64,000 bases of DNA from Marinobacter antarcticus (lineage in GTDB: Bacteria; Pseudomonadota; Gammaproteobacteria; Pseudomonadales; Oleiphilaceae): assembly GCF_900142385.1 (NCBI RefSeq), contig NZ_FRAQ01000002.1:248001-312000 (forward strand), given 5' to 3'. A program made the translations under genes and the position numbers. Each line of letters begins with the position of its first letter. Positions within the stretch are counted from its first letter, which is position 1. The notes beneath the pieces were generated by a model that was not told the DNA's origin, did not search any database, and saw only the letters and a program-made list of their open reading frames with translations. Shown here in pieces: positions 30,028 to 41,994 of the stretch.

Positions 30028-30822
30028 GTGAAAATCCATTCACTCCATATCTATCCGGTTAAGTCTCTCACCGGCATTCAGGTTCCATCCTTTGAAATGG
30101 ACGATTTCGGTCCGAAAGGCGACCGACGCTGGATGATTGTTGATGCGGATCGCAACTTTGCTACCCAGAGGACCTTTCCTGAACTGGCGAAGATTACTAC
30201 TTCAGTTGTGGATGGCTGCGTCAGCATCCGTATTCCGGGCGAGGGAGATTTCACGCTAAAGGCAACTGATGAGGAGTTGCGAGTGTTGGTCTGGTGCGAC
30301 TGGGTAAAGGCGCATGAAGGTGAGGCGGCTGCAAGCGAAGCGCTGAGTCGTTTCTGTGGCAAAGATCTGCGATTTGTCTATATGTCAGACTCCTCTTTCA
30401 GGCGTGTTGATGCTGGGCGCGTAACCGAATACCGTCGCGTAGGGTTCGCCGATGGGTTCCCTTTTCTGATTACCAGCCTGGCCTCACTGCAGGAGTTGAA
30501 TGGGCGCCTTGAAATACCGGTGGATATGCGCAGGTTTCGGCCCAATATTGTCGTTGAGGGAGCGGCTCCGTGGCAGGAAGACCACTGGCGCAAGCTTAAG
30601 GTGGGAGAGCAATATTTTGATATTGTAAAGCCTTGCTCCCGCTGTGTTCTGACGACCGTTGATCCGGATACCGGGCTAAAAGACCCCGGCCTGCAACCGT
30701 TGAGAACGCTTTCTGGCTATCGCAGAACGGCGGACGGTGTGATTTTCGGCCAGAACGCAATTCACGAATCATCCGGAATCATCCACGTGGATGACTCCGT
30801 CACTGTTATTGAATCGGAGTAG
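30028..30822 (+). CDS. MOSC domain protein
   Basis: A 264-residue protein with an N-terminal MOSC beta-barrel (KIHSLHIYPVKSLTGIQVPS, PKGDRRWMIVDADRNFATQR) and a C-terminal MOSC domain (MRRFRPNIVVEGAAPWQED, then the cysteine-bearing DIVKPCSRCVLTTVDPDTG). MOSC proteins bind molybdenum cofactor or transfer sulfur; eukaryotic relatives such as mARC are reductases. GTG 30028 is the start, with CGGGAG upstream; the longer frame from 29965 would begin inside the tRNA-Gly terminator. It lies eight bases before uup. Confidence 0.88.
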   Translation: MKIHSLHIYPVKSLTGIQVPSFEMDDFGPKGDRRWMIVDADRNFATQRTFPELAKITTSVVDGCVSIRIPGEGDFTLKATDEELRVLVWCDWVKAHEGEAAASEALSRFCGKDLRFVYMSDSSFRRVDAGRVTEYRRVGFADGFPFLITSLASLQELNGRLEIPVDMRRFRPNIVVEGAAPWQEDHWRKLKVGEQYFDIVKPCSRCVLTTVDPDTGLKDPGLQPLRTLSGYRRTADGVIFGQNAIHESSGIIHVDDSVTVIESE

Positions 30823-30830
30823 AACGCAAC

Positions 30831-32801
30831 GTGCCACTGTTAACACTGGACTCGATTTCTCTGGCCTTTGGGATGCACCCGCTGCTGGATCAGGCTTCTC
30901 TTATTATCGATGCCGGAGAGCGTGTGTGCCTTTTAGGAAGAAACGGTGAGGGCAAATCAACCCTGCTTAAGATTGTCAGCGGGGAGGTCGTGCCGGATGG
31001 CGGCAGAGTTCGCCTCGACGACGGTGCGGTGTTGGCCGTACTGCCGCAGAATCTCCCGTCTGACGATTCGAGAACGGCGTACGAGGTCGTGTCCGGTGCA
31101 TTCCCTGAGACGGGTCAGCTCTTGGCCGAGTTCCATGCGCTTGCACAACAGGCCGATGAAGCCAGCCTCGACCGGATGATGAAGGTTCAGGAGCGCATTG
31201 AAGCGCTTGACGGATGGCGGCTTGATCAGAAGGTTGCGGCCGTTCTGGCGCAATATGGTATAGATCCGGATCAGCGCCTTAATACGCTCTCTGGCGGCTG
31301 GCAGCGCCGAGTATTGTTGGCCAGAGCCCTGGTAGGAGAGCCTGACATTCTGTTGCTGGACGAGCCCACCAACCATCTCGATGTGCCAGCGATTGCGTGG
31401 CTTGAGGAAGCGCTTGGAGCCTTCCGTGGGGCCATGCTTTTCGTGAGCCACGACCGTGCCTTCATAAGGCGCATGGCTACCCGGGTTGTGGAGCTGGATC
31501 GCGGCAAGCTGGTCAGCTTTGCGGCCTCTTATGATCGCTATCTTGAGCTAAAGGAAAAAGCGCTTGAGGAAGAAGATCGGGAGAACGCGCTTTTTGATAA
31601 ACGCTTGAAGCAGGAAGAGACTTGGATCCGCCAAGGAATCAAGGCTCGTCGTACCCGTAACATGGGGCGGGTGAGGGCGCTTAAGGCGATGCGCGAAGAG
31701 CACCGGCAGCGACGGGTTCGCGGCGGAACAGCAACGTTTGCTGTGGAAGATGCAGTGCGCTCCGGCAAGCTGGTGGTCGAGACGGTTGATGCTGGCTTTG
31801 CCTATCCCGACGGGACGCCGGTTATGCGTGATATGAATCTCACCGTATTCCGGGGCGACAAGATTGGCCTTGTGGGCGAAAACGGAACGGGTAAAACGAC
31901 GCTGGTACGGTTACTGCTGGGCGATCTTGAGCCGACAGAAGGTGCAATCCGGCTGGGTACCAACCTTCAGGTTGCCTATTTTGATCAGCTCCGCGGCGAG
32001 CTGGATCTGAGCCGCAATGCGCTTGATAACTTGTCCGAAGGCCGAGAGTTTATCGATATCAACGGCCAGAGTAAGCATGTGCTCGGGTACCTACAGGATT
32101 TTCTCTTTACGCCAGAGCGAGCCCGGTCTCCTGTCAGGGTGTTTTCTGGAGGTGAGCGTGCACGGCTGTTGCTTGCCAAGTTGTTCAGCAAACCAGCGAA
32201 TATTCTGGTGCTCGATGAGCCGACCAACGATCTGGATGTTGAAACCCTGGAGCTGTTGGAGGAGCAGCTTGCGGAATTTGCCGGCACAGTGATTGTTATC
32301 AGCCACGACCGTGAGTTTTTGGATAATGTTGTCACTGAAACCGTCTTTCTGGATGGTTCGGGCAAGGTTCGTGAATACGTGGGCGGTTACAGCGATTGGC
32401 GTCGGCAGGGCGGTTGCTTCCCCTCCGAAGCGAGTGGCGCTCGTCCTGACAGGCACGACAAGGCGGCGAAGTCCGGTAAACAGAGTCGTGGCGGAAAGCA
32501 GAACGACTCGCCTGTAAAGAAGGTTCAGGGTGAGTCAGACTCCCGGGGCGGCGCCGCAAATAAGCCCAAGTTGCCCAAGTTGAGTTATAAGCTGAAGCTT
32601 GAGCTTGAGCAGTTGCCGGGGCAAATAGAAACCTTGGAGCAGGAAGTCGCCGGCATTCAGGGGCGTATTTCATCAGCGGACTTTTATTCAGGCTCGTCGG
32701 ATGAGGTTGCAACCACGCTGGAAGAGCTGGAGCAAGCGGAAGCGCGCCTGGAGAAAGTGGTTGAGCGGTGGATGGAGCTTGAGGAGCAGGCGCTTAACTA
32801 A
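30831..32801 (+). CDS. uup: ABC-F ATPase Uup
   Basis: Uup (656 residues) is a soluble ABC-F protein with two nucleotide-binding domains, acting on ribosomes and linked to genome stability. Walker A motifs are [12 protein letters not shown] (about residue 36) and [12 protein letters not shown] (about 349); signature motifs are LSGGWQRR and FSGGERARL; Walker B segments are [12 protein letters not shown] and [12 protein letters not shown]. The inter-domain linker has the Uup hallmark [21 protein letters not shown] Lys/Ser/Gly-rich hinge leads into a C-terminal coiled coil. It starts with GTG, eight bases after the MOSC gene. Confidence 0.95.
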   Translation: MPLLTLDSISLAFGMHPLLDQASLIIDAGERVCLLGRNGEGKSTLLKIVSGEVVPDGGRVRLDDGAVLAVLPQNLPSDDSRTAYEVVSGAFPETGQLLAEFHALAQQADEASLDRMMKVQERIEALDGWRLDQKVAAVLAQYGIDPDQRLNTLSGGWQRRVLLARALVGEPDILLLDEPTNHLDVPAIAWLEEALGAFRGAMLFVSHDRAFIRRMATRVVELDRGKLVSFAASYDRYLELKEKALEEEDRENALFDKRLKQEETWIRQGIKARRTRNMGRVRALKAMREEHRQRRVRGGTATFAVEDAVRSGKLVVETVDAGFAYPDGTPVMRDMNLTVFRGDKIGLVGENGTGKTTLVRLLLGDLEPTEGAIRLGTNLQVAYFDQLRGELDLSRNALDNLSEGREFIDINGQSKHVLGYLQDFLFTPERARSPVRVFSGGERARLLLAKLFSKPANILVLDEPTNDLDVETLELLEEQLAEFAGTVIVISHDREFLDNVVTETVFLDGSGKVREYVGGYSDWRRQGGCFPSEASGARPDRHDKAAKSGKQSRGGKQNDSPVKKVQGESDSRGGAANKPKLPKLSYKLKLELEQLPGQIETLEQEVAGIQGRISSADFYSGSSDEVATTLEELEQAEARLEKVVERWMELEEQALN

Positions 32802-32814
32802 GCTTTCTGCAGAT

Positions 32815-32856
32815 AAAAACAAGCCCGGCGACAGGTCATGCCCCGGGCTGGTTTTT
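32815..32856. terminator. Bidirectional terminator between uup and uspA
   Basis: AGCCCGG and CCGGGCT (32822-32828, 32843-32849) form a stem flanked by AAAAAC on the left and GTTTTT on the right, serving the convergent uup and usp genes. Confidence 0.85.
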
Positions 32857-32880
32857 CATGCGCTGTTCAGGCGCAGGGTG

Positions 32881-33312
32881 TCAGCGAATCCTGATGGCCA
32901 GAACGTCGCATTCGGTTCCATGCAGAACGCCGTTGGCTGTTGAGCCCAGAAGCAGCTGGAAGCCTTTCCTTCCGTGGCTTCCGACAATCACGAGGTCGAC
33001 TTCGTGTTCTTTGACGAGGCGATGAATTTCAGATTCTGGCCGGCCTACGGTCACAATCTGGTTGGCCTTATCAACGCCAAACTGGTTTCCGTAAGCCCCA
33101 AGCTGTTCACGGGCAGCTTTGTCGAGCTGATCTTGCAGCTCTGTCAGGTCCATGGGGATATCACCGCCGTAGGCGTAACCTACCGGTTCTACAACGTGCA
33201 CCAGAACCAGGTTTGCACCATGCGCCTCGCACATAGATCTGGCTTTATCCAGAACCTGTGGCGCTTCTTCAGTAAGATCTATGGCAACAAGCATTTTCTT
33301 GTACGCAGACAT
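32881..33312 (-). CDS. Universal stress protein A family protein
   Basis: A 143-residue single-domain Usp. The N-terminus YKKMLVAIDLTEEAPQVLDK and the C-terminal loop VIVGSHGRKGFQLLLGSTAN, close to the ATP-binding GxxG...GS motif, place it in the nucleotide-binding branch, with one residue less between the glycines than in the textbook motif. AAGGAG lies six bases before the ATG. Which stress it answers is not visible; I found no clear operator. Confidence 0.92.
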   Translation of the reverse strand: MSAYKKMLVAIDLTEEAPQVLDKARSMCEAHGANLVLVHVVEPVGYAYGGDIPMDLTELQDQLDKAAREQLGAYGNQFGVDKANQIVTVGRPESEIHRLVKEHEVDLVIVGSHGRKGFQLLLGSTANGVLHGTECDVLAIRIR

Positions 33313-33387
33313 CCCTAACTCCTTCGTGTTCAGGCTTTACGACAGCATAATACGCGAGCCCGATGAGGGAAAGAGGTACCGGGGTTC

Positions 33388-34203
33388 TCACGCATTTTGC
33401 TGCAGCAATCCGATAGCCGTGGTCAGGCTTTCAAGAATCCTTTTCGAATACCTGTCAATTATAAAGCCTACGTTGTTTTCATTGTAATTGACGTAAGAGC
33501 TGCGGATGAACTGCCATTTGGCCGCAACGTCGTTGAAAAGTGACTTCAGCTCAGTATCAGTCTTGCCTTTAACAACAATCGCCAGAAGCTGGTCAAACTC
33601 TTTTGCCTGCTCATCAAGAGGTTTCTCGGTAGATGTGCCCTGAAAGGTCTGGGCAACGGATGAATTGGTTCGAACGGAGTATTTCGCCATCATTTGGGCG
33701 ATCTTCACAGCGCCCATTCGTGCCGCTTCCACCCGCGGGCTGGTTTCTGTCTGGGAGTTTTCCTGGGCAATCTCGTAAAGCTCCGTTGCGGTATCGTTCA
33801 TGATCAACGCCTGGTTCGCCATATCGGAAACCAGGCGCAAATCCGGGTAGCCGGTATCGCGCACATCATTGATGTTGTCACGCATCAGGGCTTTGAACTT
33901 GTCGAACTCACTGTTGAGCGCTTCAATCTGTTCGGTTGTCAAAACGCCGCTTGTGCTTTTTGCGAGAAGATTCATGGAATCGTTGGCAGTGTTGATGCCA
34001 GCTACGATCTCGTTCAGGGTGTCGGTGGTGCCGCTTCCGATGAATCGGTAGTAGGCATCCAGAGAAACGTAGTTGCTGACGCGAAAGCTGTGAAGCTGAG
34101 ACAGGAAATCGTCAGCGTCCTGCGCCCTGACACTCAGGGAGGTGAGCATTAACAATAAGAGTGCAGAGACCAGGGAGTGCGTCCGCAGGCGGGTGGTTTT
34201 CAT
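33388..34203 (-). CDS. Exported helical protein of unknown function
   Basis: I do not recognise this 271-residue protein. It begins with a clear Sec signal peptide (LVSALLLLMLTSLSVRAQ, cleavage likely after VRA). The mature part is predicted mostly helical, without cysteines, and contains no enzyme motif I know. Its two long helical segments (about residues 60-130 and 180-270) recall the four-helix bundles of periplasmic sensor domains such as PilJ N-termini, but no membrane anchor or signalling domain follows. GGAG precedes ATG 34203; an upstream in-frame start at 34242 would hide the signal peptide. It stands alone between uspA and fadB. Confidence 0.85.
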   Translation of the reverse strand: MKTTRLRTHSLVSALLLLMLTSLSVRAQDADDFLSQLHSFRVSNYVSLDAYYRFIGSGTTDTLNEIVAGINTANDSMNLLAKSTSGVLTTEQIEALNSEFDKFKALMRDNINDVRDTGYPDLRLVSDMANQALIMNDTATELYEIAQENSQTETSPRVEAARMGAVKIAQMMAKYSVRTNSSVAQTFQGTSTEKPLDEQAKEFDQLLAIVVKGKTDTELKSLFNDVAAKWQFIRSSYVNYNENNVGFIIDRYSKRILESLTTAIGLLQQNA

Positions 34204-34629
34204 CGGATGAGTCTCCGTAATGCGTTTATTATTGTGTACCAAAGTCGTAGATCGAAGGTAAAGTAACTTCCCCGGCCAATCAAGCGGTTTTGCGGGCGCT
34301 GAGTCGGGGAAATGTAAACATTTTTGAAATTTGCGTGATGAAGTTCAGGTTTTTTCTATGTATAGGGCGTAGCTATTTGAAAAAAAAGAGCTAAGCACTG
34401 AGGAAGGGGCGAAATGTTACGCATGTGGTGCGCGTTTAGAAAGAAACGAATTGACAAACGTGCTGTTTTTTTTCATCGTGTGCCCTCACGATTCAAACGA
34501 CTGTATGAATTTTTGAGTCGATTAATCGGGCAGTGACCGAAATCTCGCTGCACAAAACAGCTCTGGCAGCTCTTAACTGGGTCTGGCCAGAATTGGAAGC
34601 AGTTCCAAACACAGACTGGAGATCAGTTG
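34204..34629. other. 426-bp AT-rich gap before fadB with candidate control sites
   Basis: No gene is seen. A perfect TTGACA at 34451-34456 has only a poor -10 17 bases on (34474-34479). CAAACGACTGTATG (34494-34507) matches the Pseudomonas PsrA repressor consensus (C/G)AAAC-N4-GTTT(C/G) at nine of ten bases, and CAAAC..GTTTT at 34455-34469 is a weaker copy. PsrA controls fadBA in Pseudomonas, so fatty-acid-responsive control is plausible. The leader of the exported-protein gene on the minus strand also lies here. Confidence 0.4.
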
Positions 34630-36777
34630 ATGATTTACGAAGGTAAAGCCATCACGGTTAAAGAGATCGAAGGCGGGATCGCTCAGTTGGACTTCGACTT
34701 GCAGGGCGAGTCGGTAAACAAGTTCAACCGTCTTACCATTGAAGAGCTCCACGCCGCGACTGATGCACTTAAAGCTCAGAAGAAACTCAAGGGCCTGGTG
34801 ATAACCAGCTCCAAAGACAGTTTCATTGTTGGTGCCGATATTACAGAGTTTACCGATCTGTTTGCCGGTTCCGAAGAAGATCTGATAGCCAACAGCCTTA
34901 ACGCCAACGCCATTTTCAGTGCTGTAGAGGACCTTCCGTTCCCGACAGTGACGGCTATTAACGGTATGGCTCTGGGTGGCGGTTTTGAAATGTGCCTGGC
35001 GACGGATTACCGGGTCATGGCACCGAAGGCGAAAGTTGGTTTGCCTGAAGTCAAGCTGGGCATCTTTCCAGGCTTTGGTGGAACCGTTCGTCTGTCGCGC
35101 CTGGTGGGCGTAGACAACGCCGTTGAATGGATTTGTGGTGGTACAGAAAACCGTGCCGACGCAGCTCTGAAAACCGGCGCCGTAGATGCAATCGTTGAGC
35201 CGGCAAAACTGGTTGAGGCCGCTGTGGCAATCATCAACCAGTGTAATGAAGGCAAGCTTGACTACGAAGCTCGACGTGAAGAGAAAAAAGGTAAAATCAA
35301 GCTGAATGCCATGGAAAGCATGATGGCGTTCGAAATCTCCAAGGCATTTGTCGGTGGTAAAGCGGGCAAGAACTACCCCGCGCCGGTAGAAGCTATCAAG
35401 GTGATGCAGAAGCACGCTGGCTTGACTCGCGACAAGGCGGTTGAAGTGGAAGCCAAAGGCTTTGCCAAAATGGCAAAGACGAATGTGGCGGCCTGCCTGG
35501 TTGGCCTGTTCCTGAACGATCAGGCGCTGAAGAAAAAAGCCAAGGCATGGGAAAAAGAAGCCTCTGAAGTGAAACTGGCCGCCGTTTTGGGCGCCGGAAT
35601 CATGGGCGGTGGCGTGGCCTATCAGTCAGCACTGAAGGGCACACCGATTATCATGAAGGACATTGCTCAGGAAGGCATCACGCTCGGCCTGAACGAAGCC
35701 AAGAAGCAGCTGGTCAAGCGCGTTGATAAAGGCAAGATGGACGCGGGCAAGATGGCCGACGTCCTGAATAGCATTACGCCAACCCTGAACTACGGTGATT
35801 TCAAGAACGTCGACCTGGTTGTTGAGGCGGTGGTCGAGAATCCGAAAGTAAAAGATGCGGTTCTGCGTGAGACGGAAGACCACATTCGCGAAGATGCGAT
35901 TCTGACGTCAAACACCTCAACCATTTCCATCGACCTGTTGGCCAAGAACCTCAAGCGTCCGGAAAACTTCTGCGGCATGCACTTCTTCAACCCGGTACAC
36001 ATGATGCCATTGGTTGAGGTTATTCGCGGCGCGAAGACCAGTGACCGGGCGATCGCCACCACGGTTGCCTACGCCAAGGCCATGGGTAAAACGCCAATCG
36101 TTGTCAAGGACTGCCCCGGCTTCCTGGTCAACCGGGTTCTGTTCCCGTACTTCGGTGGTTTCATCGGCCTCGTGCGTGACGGTGCTGATTTCCAGCACGT
36201 TGACAAGGTGATGGAAAAGTTCGGCTGGCCTATGGGCCCGGCTTACCTGCTTGACGTTGTCGGCATGGACACCGGCAAGCATGCCGGCGCGGTCATGGCT
36301 GACGGTTTCCCGGATCGTATGAAGCACGAAGGCACAACGGCTATCGACGTTATGTTCGATAACAACCGTTACGGTCAGAAGAACGAGAAAGGCTTCTATC
36401 GTTATGAGCTGGACCGCAAGGGCAAGCAGAAAAAGGTTGTCGATGAAGAAACCTATAAGCTGCTTGAGCCAGTTGTTCAGGGTAAGAACGATTTCAGTGA
36501 TGAGGATATCATCGCTCGCATGATGCTCCCTCTGTGTCTGGAAACTGTTCGCTGTCTGGAAGACGGAATTGTTGAAGCCCCGGCTGATGCTGATATGGGT
36601 CTGATCTTCGGTATCGGTTTCCCGCCGTTCCGGGGAGGTGCCCTGCGTTATATCGATGATATGGGCGCAGACAAGTTCGTAGAGCTGGCAGACAAGTTTG
36701 CAGACCTCGGTCCCTTGTACCACCCGACCGAGAAGCTGCGTGAAATGGCCAAAACTGGCGAAAAGTTCTTTGGTTAA
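34630..36777 (+). CDS. fadB: Fatty acid oxidation complex subunit alpha FadB
   Basis: FadB (715 residues) carries enoyl-CoA hydratase and 3-hydroxyacyl-CoA dehydrogenase activities of beta-oxidation. The N-terminal crotonase domain has [26 protein letters not shown] and [15 protein letters not shown] with the two catalytic glutamates; the dehydrogenase starts near residue 318 with the Rossmann motif [18 protein letters not shown] and includes [27 protein letters not shown] and [17 protein letters not shown] 34630 is chosen over the adjacent in-frame TTG; GGAG is at 34618-34621. fadA follows after 33 bases, forming the alpha2-beta2 complex. Confidence 0.98.
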   Translation: MIYEGKAITVKEIEGGIAQLDFDLQGESVNKFNRLTIEELHAATDALKAQKKLKGLVITSSKDSFIVGADITEFTDLFAGSEEDLIANSLNANAIFSAVEDLPFPTVTAINGMALGGGFEMCLATDYRVMAPKAKVGLPEVKLGIFPGFGGTVRLSRLVGVDNAVEWICGGTENRADAALKTGAVDAIVEPAKLVEAAVAIINQCNEGKLDYEARREEKKGKIKLNAMESMMAFEISKAFVGGKAGKNYPAPVEAIKVMQKHAGLTRDKAVEVEAKGFAKMAKTNVAACLVGLFLNDQALKKKAKAWEKEASEVKLAAVLGAGIMGGGVAYQSALKGTPIIMKDIAQEGITLGLNEAKKQLVKRVDKGKMDAGKMADVLNSITPTLNYGDFKNVDLVVEAVVENPKVKDAVLRETEDHIREDAILTSNTSTISIDLLAKNLKRPENFCGMHFFNPVHMMPLVEVIRGAKTSDRAIATTVAYAKAMGKTPIVVKDCPGFLVNRVLFPYFGGFIGLVRDGADFQHVDKVMEKFGWPMGPAYLLDVVGMDTGKHAGAVMADGFPDRMKHEGTTAIDVMFDNNRYGQKNEKGFYRYELDRKGKQKKVVDEETYKLLEPVVQGKNDFSDEDIIARMMLPLCLETVRCLEDGIVEAPADADMGLIFGIGFPPFRGGALRYIDDMGADKFVELADKFADLGPLYHPTEKLREMAKTGEKFFG

Positions 36778-36783
36778 CCCTGA

Positions 36784-37986
<1,203 letters not shown>

Positions 37987-38018
37987 TCCGTTAGACGGAC
38001 ACAGTAACGCTTTCATGG

Positions 38019-38050
38019 AAAGGCCCGGCATGCGCCGGGCCTTTCTGCTT
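38019..38050 (+). terminator. Intrinsic terminator after fadBA
   Basis: AAAGGCCCGGC and GCCGGGCCTTT form a perfect 11-bp stem around ATGC, followed by CTGCTTTC rather than a long T run. Confidence 0.85.
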
Positions 38051-38112
38051 TCAGGGCGCTCTAAGGGCGCTTCCTGAAATGCTGAAAAAGTGTGACTGAA
38101 ACAAAGAATGGG

Positions 38113-38141
38113 TTGTCTTGCTATTCCTGACCCTGTAAAAC
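38113..38141 (+). promoter_or_regulatory. Candidate topA promoter
   Basis: TTGTCT (38113-38118) and TAAAAC (38136-38141) with a 17-base spacer lie about 117 bases before topA. The match is moderate and the long leader is notable; other promoters in the gap are possible. Confidence 0.35.
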
Positions 38142-38257
38142 AATGGGCCTATACACAATGGCGGCTCCTATAGTTTTTCCAGCCGATTGATTTTACAGCG
38201 TGTTTGCGGTCTGCTTGTTAACGGACCGATTTATCGCCAAGGATACAGATCTCCGAT

Positions 38258-40897
38258 ATGGGTAAAAGTCTCGTAATTGTCGAGTCACCAGCGAAAGCGA
38301 AGACCATCAATAAGTACCTGGGCCCCGACTTCATCGTGAAGTCGAGTGTCGGGCACATTCGTGATCTTCCGGTCAGTGGCAACGGATCCCAGTCTGATCC
38401 GAAAGAGCGTGCCAGACAGGCAGCATTCACGCGCAAACTTGGCCCCGAGGACAAGATTGCGCACAAAAAACGCAAGGCCCGGGAGCAGCTGGTTGCCCGG
38501 ATGGGTGTTGATCCTGATCAGGACTGGAGTGCTCGTTACGAGATTCTTCCTGGCAAGGAAAAGGTTGTCAGTGAGCTCAAGCGGCTGGCCAAGTCCGCAG
38601 ACCATATCTACCTCGCGACGGATCTTGACCGCGAGGGGGAAGCTATTGCATGGCACCTCCAGCAGACCATTGGTGGCGAGCCAGAAAAGTACAGTCGTGT
38701 GGTGTTCAACGAAATTACCAAACGCGCCATACAGGAAGCGTTCAAAGACCCCGGGAACCTTGATACCAACCGGGTAAACGCCCAACAAGCCCGTCGTTTT
38801 CTTGACCGGGTTGTGGGTTACATGGTCTCGCCTCTGTTATGGGCCAAGCTTGCCCGCGGTCTGTCTGCAGGTCGTGTTCAATCGGTAGCTGTGCGGTTAA
38901 TTGCAGAGCGTGAGCGGGATATCCGGGTGTTTGTACCGGAAGAATACTGGCAGTTGTTCGCCGGGCTGGGTGCCAAAGCCAGCGCACAACCCGTGCGGTT
39001 TGAGGTTACCCGTTACAACGATAAGCCATATCGCCCGGTTAGCGAGCAGCAGAGTTCGGAGCACGTAGAGCGGCTCAAGTCGGGCAGCTTTGAGGTATCC
39101 AAGCGGGAAGACAAGCCGACCAGTTCCCGCCCGGGCGCACCGTTTATTACATCGACCCTGCAGCAGGCGGCGAGTAACCGGATGGGTTTCAGCGTCAAGA
39201 AAACCATGATGCTGGCCCAGCGTCTTTATGAGGCCGGGTACATAACTTACATGCGTACCGATTCGACAAACCTGAGTCAGGACGCCGTCAGTGGCTGTCG
39301 TGATTACATTCAGGATCAGTTCGGTGACCGCTATATGCCAGAAAAGCCAAAGCTTTATGGCAGTAAAGAAGGTGCTCAGGAAGCTCACGAAGCCATTCGT
39401 CCGACTGAAGTGACACGGCAGGCAGCAGCTATCAGTGGCCTGGAAAAGGACGCGGAGAAACTTTATGAGCTGATCTGGCGTCAGTTTGTGGCGTGTCAGA
39501 TGTCAGAAGCTGAATTCCTCAGTACATCGATTGTCGTTGCCAACGGTGACTACGAACTGCGTACACGTGGCCGTATCATCAAATTTGAGGGCTTTCTCAA
39601 GGTCGCACCTCAGTCGGGCAAAAAAGAAGAAGATATTGCTCTGCCAGATATCAAAGTGGGGGAGGCTCTGACTCTCGAAAAGCTTGAGCCGAGCCAACAC
39701 TTTACCAAGCCGGCACCTCGTTATACGGAAGCGAGCCTGGTAAAAGAACTTGAAAAGCAGGGTATTGGCCGTCCATCCACCTATGCGTCGATTATCTCGA
39801 CCATTCAGGATCGTGGCTATGTGCGTCTGCAGAACCGGCGCTTCTATGCTGAAAAGATGGGTGAGATCGTCACCGATCGGCTATGTGAGTCGTTTTCCAA
39901 CCTGATGGACTTCGACTTTACCGCAAAGATGGAAGGCGATCTGGATCACATTGCCGAAGGGGATGTGAACTGGAAGACGGTTCTGAACGATTTTTATGCG
40001 CGGTTCCGTCAACAGCTGGACTCTGCCGAGGCGGCTGATGGTGAGGGCGGCATGCGCCCGAATGATCCGACCGAAACCACTATTCCATGCCCGACCTGCG
40101 GTCGCAATATGCAGATACGGGTGGCCAGTACCGGCGTGTTCCTTGGCTGTTCCGGGTATTCGCTGCCGCCGAAAGAACGTTGTAAAACCACTATCAACCT
40201 TGTGTCGGGCGATGAAGTTGTCAGTGCCGATGATGACGTTGAAGGCGAGGGTGAAACCCGCTTGTTGCGCAAGAAGCGGCGTTGCCCGATATGTTCTACG
40301 GCTATGGACAGTTATCTGGTGGATGAAGCCCGCAAGCTGCACGTTTGCGGTAACAATCCTGACTGTTCCGGTTACGAGGTAGAAGAAGGTACGTTCCGCA
40401 TAAAGGGCTACGACGGTCCAACTCTGGAATGTGATAAGTGCGGCTCTGAGATGCAGCTGAAAACAGGCCGCTTTGGCAAATATTTCGGTTGCATGAATGA
40501 CACTTGTAAAAACACCCGTAAGCTTCTGAAAAGTGGGGAGCCCGCACCTCCCAAAATGGACCCGGTGCCAATGCCCGAACTGCAATGCCAGAAAGTAGAC
40601 GACACCTACGTATTGCGTGATGGCGCATCTGGGATGTTTCTGGCGGCCAGCAAGTTTCCGAAAAATCGTGAGACTCGGCCACCTCTGGTTATGGAAATCA
40701 AGCCGCACAGAAAGGAAATTGATCCGAAGCACGATTATCTGATGGAGGCTCCGGAACGTGATCCGGAGGGTAACCCTACGGTCATTCGTTACAGTCGCAA
40801 GACCAAAGAGCAGTACGTGATGTCGGAGAAAGACGGCAAAGCAACGGGTTGGTCTGCGTGGTACGTGAACGGGAAGTGGCAGCCTCGCGAGAAATAG
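38258..40897 (+). CDS. topA: DNA topoisomerase I TopA
   Basis: TopA (879 residues) relaxes negative supercoils by single-strand passage. The TOPRIM domain ([40 protein letters not shown]) is followed by [20 protein letters not shown] and the active-site tyrosine in [13 protein letters not shown]. The C-terminus has cysteine clusters of zinc-ribbon type ([34 protein letters not shown]) and a basic tail. Length matches gammaproteobacterial TopA. A strong bidirectional terminator follows. Confidence 0.98.
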   Translation: MGKSLVIVESPAKAKTINKYLGPDFIVKSSVGHIRDLPVSGNGSQSDPKERARQAAFTRKLGPEDKIAHKKRKAREQLVARMGVDPDQDWSARYEILPGKEKVVSELKRLAKSADHIYLATDLDREGEAIAWHLQQTIGGEPEKYSRVVFNEITKRAIQEAFKDPGNLDTNRVNAQQARRFLDRVVGYMVSPLLWAKLARGLSAGRVQSVAVRLIAERERDIRVFVPEEYWQLFAGLGAKASAQPVRFEVTRYNDKPYRPVSEQQSSEHVERLKSGSFEVSKREDKPTSSRPGAPFITSTLQQAASNRMGFSVKKTMMLAQRLYEAGYITYMRTDSTNLSQDAVSGCRDYIQDQFGDRYMPEKPKLYGSKEGAQEAHEAIRPTEVTRQAAAISGLEKDAEKLYELIWRQFVACQMSEAEFLSTSIVVANGDYELRTRGRIIKFEGFLKVAPQSGKKEEDIALPDIKVGEALTLEKLEPSQHFTKPAPRYTEASLVKELEKQGIGRPSTYASIISTIQDRGYVRLQNRRFYAEKMGEIVTDRLCESFSNLMDFDFTAKMEGDLDHIAEGDVNWKTVLNDFYARFRQQLDSAEAADGEGGMRPNDPTETTIPCPTCGRNMQIRVASTGVFLGCSGYSLPPKERCKTTINLVSGDEVVSADDDVEGEGETRLLRKKRRCPICSTAMDSYLVDEARKLHVCGNNPDCSGYEVEEGTFRIKGYDGPTLECDKCGSEMQLKTGRFGKYFGCMNDTCKNTRKLLKSGEPAPPKMDPVPMPELQCQKVDDTYVLRDGASGMFLAASKFPKNRETRPPLVMEIKPHRKEIDPKHDYLMEAPERDPEGNPTVIRYSRKTKEQYVMSEKDGKATGWSAWYVNGKWQPREK

Positions 40898-40923
40898 TAG
40901 TGGCTGCATAACAGTTCTGTGAG

Positions 40924-40962
40924 AAAAAAGAGGTCAGAACGGGCGTTCTGACCTCTTTTTTT
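40924..40962. terminator. Bidirectional terminator after topA
   Basis: A perfect 17-bp inverted repeat (40924-40940 with 40945-40961, loop GGGC) has six A on the left and six or more T on the right, serving topA and the convergent dehydrogenase gene. Confidence 0.95.
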
Positions 40963-40982
40963 ATTTATCTGAGCTATTTAGT

Positions 40983-41855
40983 TCATCTGAATTTTCGCAA
41001 TCTCTGAATCAGTGAAGACGTATCCCAACGTTTTCCTCCCATCTCCTGAACATCCCCGTAGAATTGATCGACCAGGGCTGTGACCGGCAATGAGGCGTTT
41101 ATTTTCCGGGCCTCATCCAGGCATATGCCAAGATCTTTGCGCATCCAGTCCACAGCAAATCCATGATCAAACTCACCGTCAATCATGGTTCCTGAGCGGT
41201 TTTCCATCTGCCAGGACTGAGCGGCTCCCTGTGAGATCACATCCACAACTTTTCTGACATCAAGGTTAGCCTGCTCTGCGAAGTGCAGCGCTTCAGAGAG
41301 TCCCTGGACCAGGCCGGCAATAGCAATCTGGTTCACCATTTTGGTCTTTTGGCCGCTGCCGGCCGGGCCCATCAGGTTCAGAGCCTTGGCATAGTGTTGC
41401 AACAGGGGCTGGGCTTTGGCGTAGTCCGGTTTGGTGCCACCGCACATGATGGTGAGCTGGCCATTCTGCGCCCCCTGCTGGCCCCCTGAAACCGGTGCGT
41501 CAATAAAACCCATGCCTGCCTTTTGGGAAGCTTCGGCCAGTCTCTCGGCAACTCCTGCGGAAGCGGTAGTGTGATCCACCAGAATGGCACCAAACTGTGC
41601 GTGTGCCAGAATGCCATCACTTCCTTCATAAACCGCAATAAGATCCTTGTCGGCGCCGACGCAGGTCATGACAAAATCAGCGCCTTCCACGGCTTCTTCA
41701 ATAGTCTTGCAAGCGGTTCCCGAGTACTCCTTGGCCCACTGCAGAGATTTTTCAGCTGAGCGGTTCCATACCCGCACAGTAAGGCCGGCGTTGGCCAGGT
41801 GGCCGGCCATGGGGTACCCCATAACGCCGAGACCGATAAAAGTTGCGGTAGTCAT
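40983..41855 (-). CDS. NAD(P)-dependent beta-hydroxyacid dehydrogenase (3-hydroxyisobutyrate type)
   Basis: A 290-residue member of the 3-hydroxyisobutyrate/tartronate-semialdehyde dehydrogenase family. It has the Rossmann start TTATFIGLGVMGYPMAGHLA, the substrate loop FIDAPVSGGQQGAQNGQLTI and the catalytic lysine in GSGQKTKMVNQ, with a C-terminal helical dimerisation domain (DHGFAVDWMRKDLGICLDEA). The exact substrate (3-hydroxyisobutyrate, glyoxylate-type semialdehyde or another) cannot be fixed from sequence, and no valine-degradation genes are adjacent. It is monocistronic between two terminators. Confidence 0.9.
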   Translation of the reverse strand: MTTATFIGLGVMGYPMAGHLANAGLTVRVWNRSAEKSLQWAKEYSGTACKTIEEAVEGADFVMTCVGADKDLIAVYEGSDGILAHAQFGAILVDHTTASAGVAERLAEASQKAGMGFIDAPVSGGQQGAQNGQLTIMCGGTKPDYAKAQPLLQHYAKALNLMGPAGSGQKTKMVNQIAIAGLVQGLSEALHFAEQANLDVRKVVDVISQGAAQSWQMENRSGTMIDGEFDHGFAVDWMRKDLGICLDEARKINASLPVTALVDQFYGDVQEMGGKRWDTSSLIQRLRKFR

Positions 41856-41941
41856 TATTTTCTCCTTGTAGGGTTATGGAGTTTAACTTAGCACAGAGTG
41901 AGCGGGTTGCCGGAGAAAAGGGCATATCTGTTCAGCACGCC

Positions 41942-41974
41942 AAAAAAAAGGCCGCTGAATCAGCGGCCTTTTGG
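41942..41974 (-). terminator. Intrinsic terminator of gltA
   Basis: On the minus strand a 13-base stem CCAAAAGGCCGCTGA/TCAGCGGCC ends in eight T (the A run at 41942-41949), 21 bases after the gltA stop. Confidence 0.9.
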
Positions 41975-41994
41975 TTTCCGGAACTGGCAGAGAT

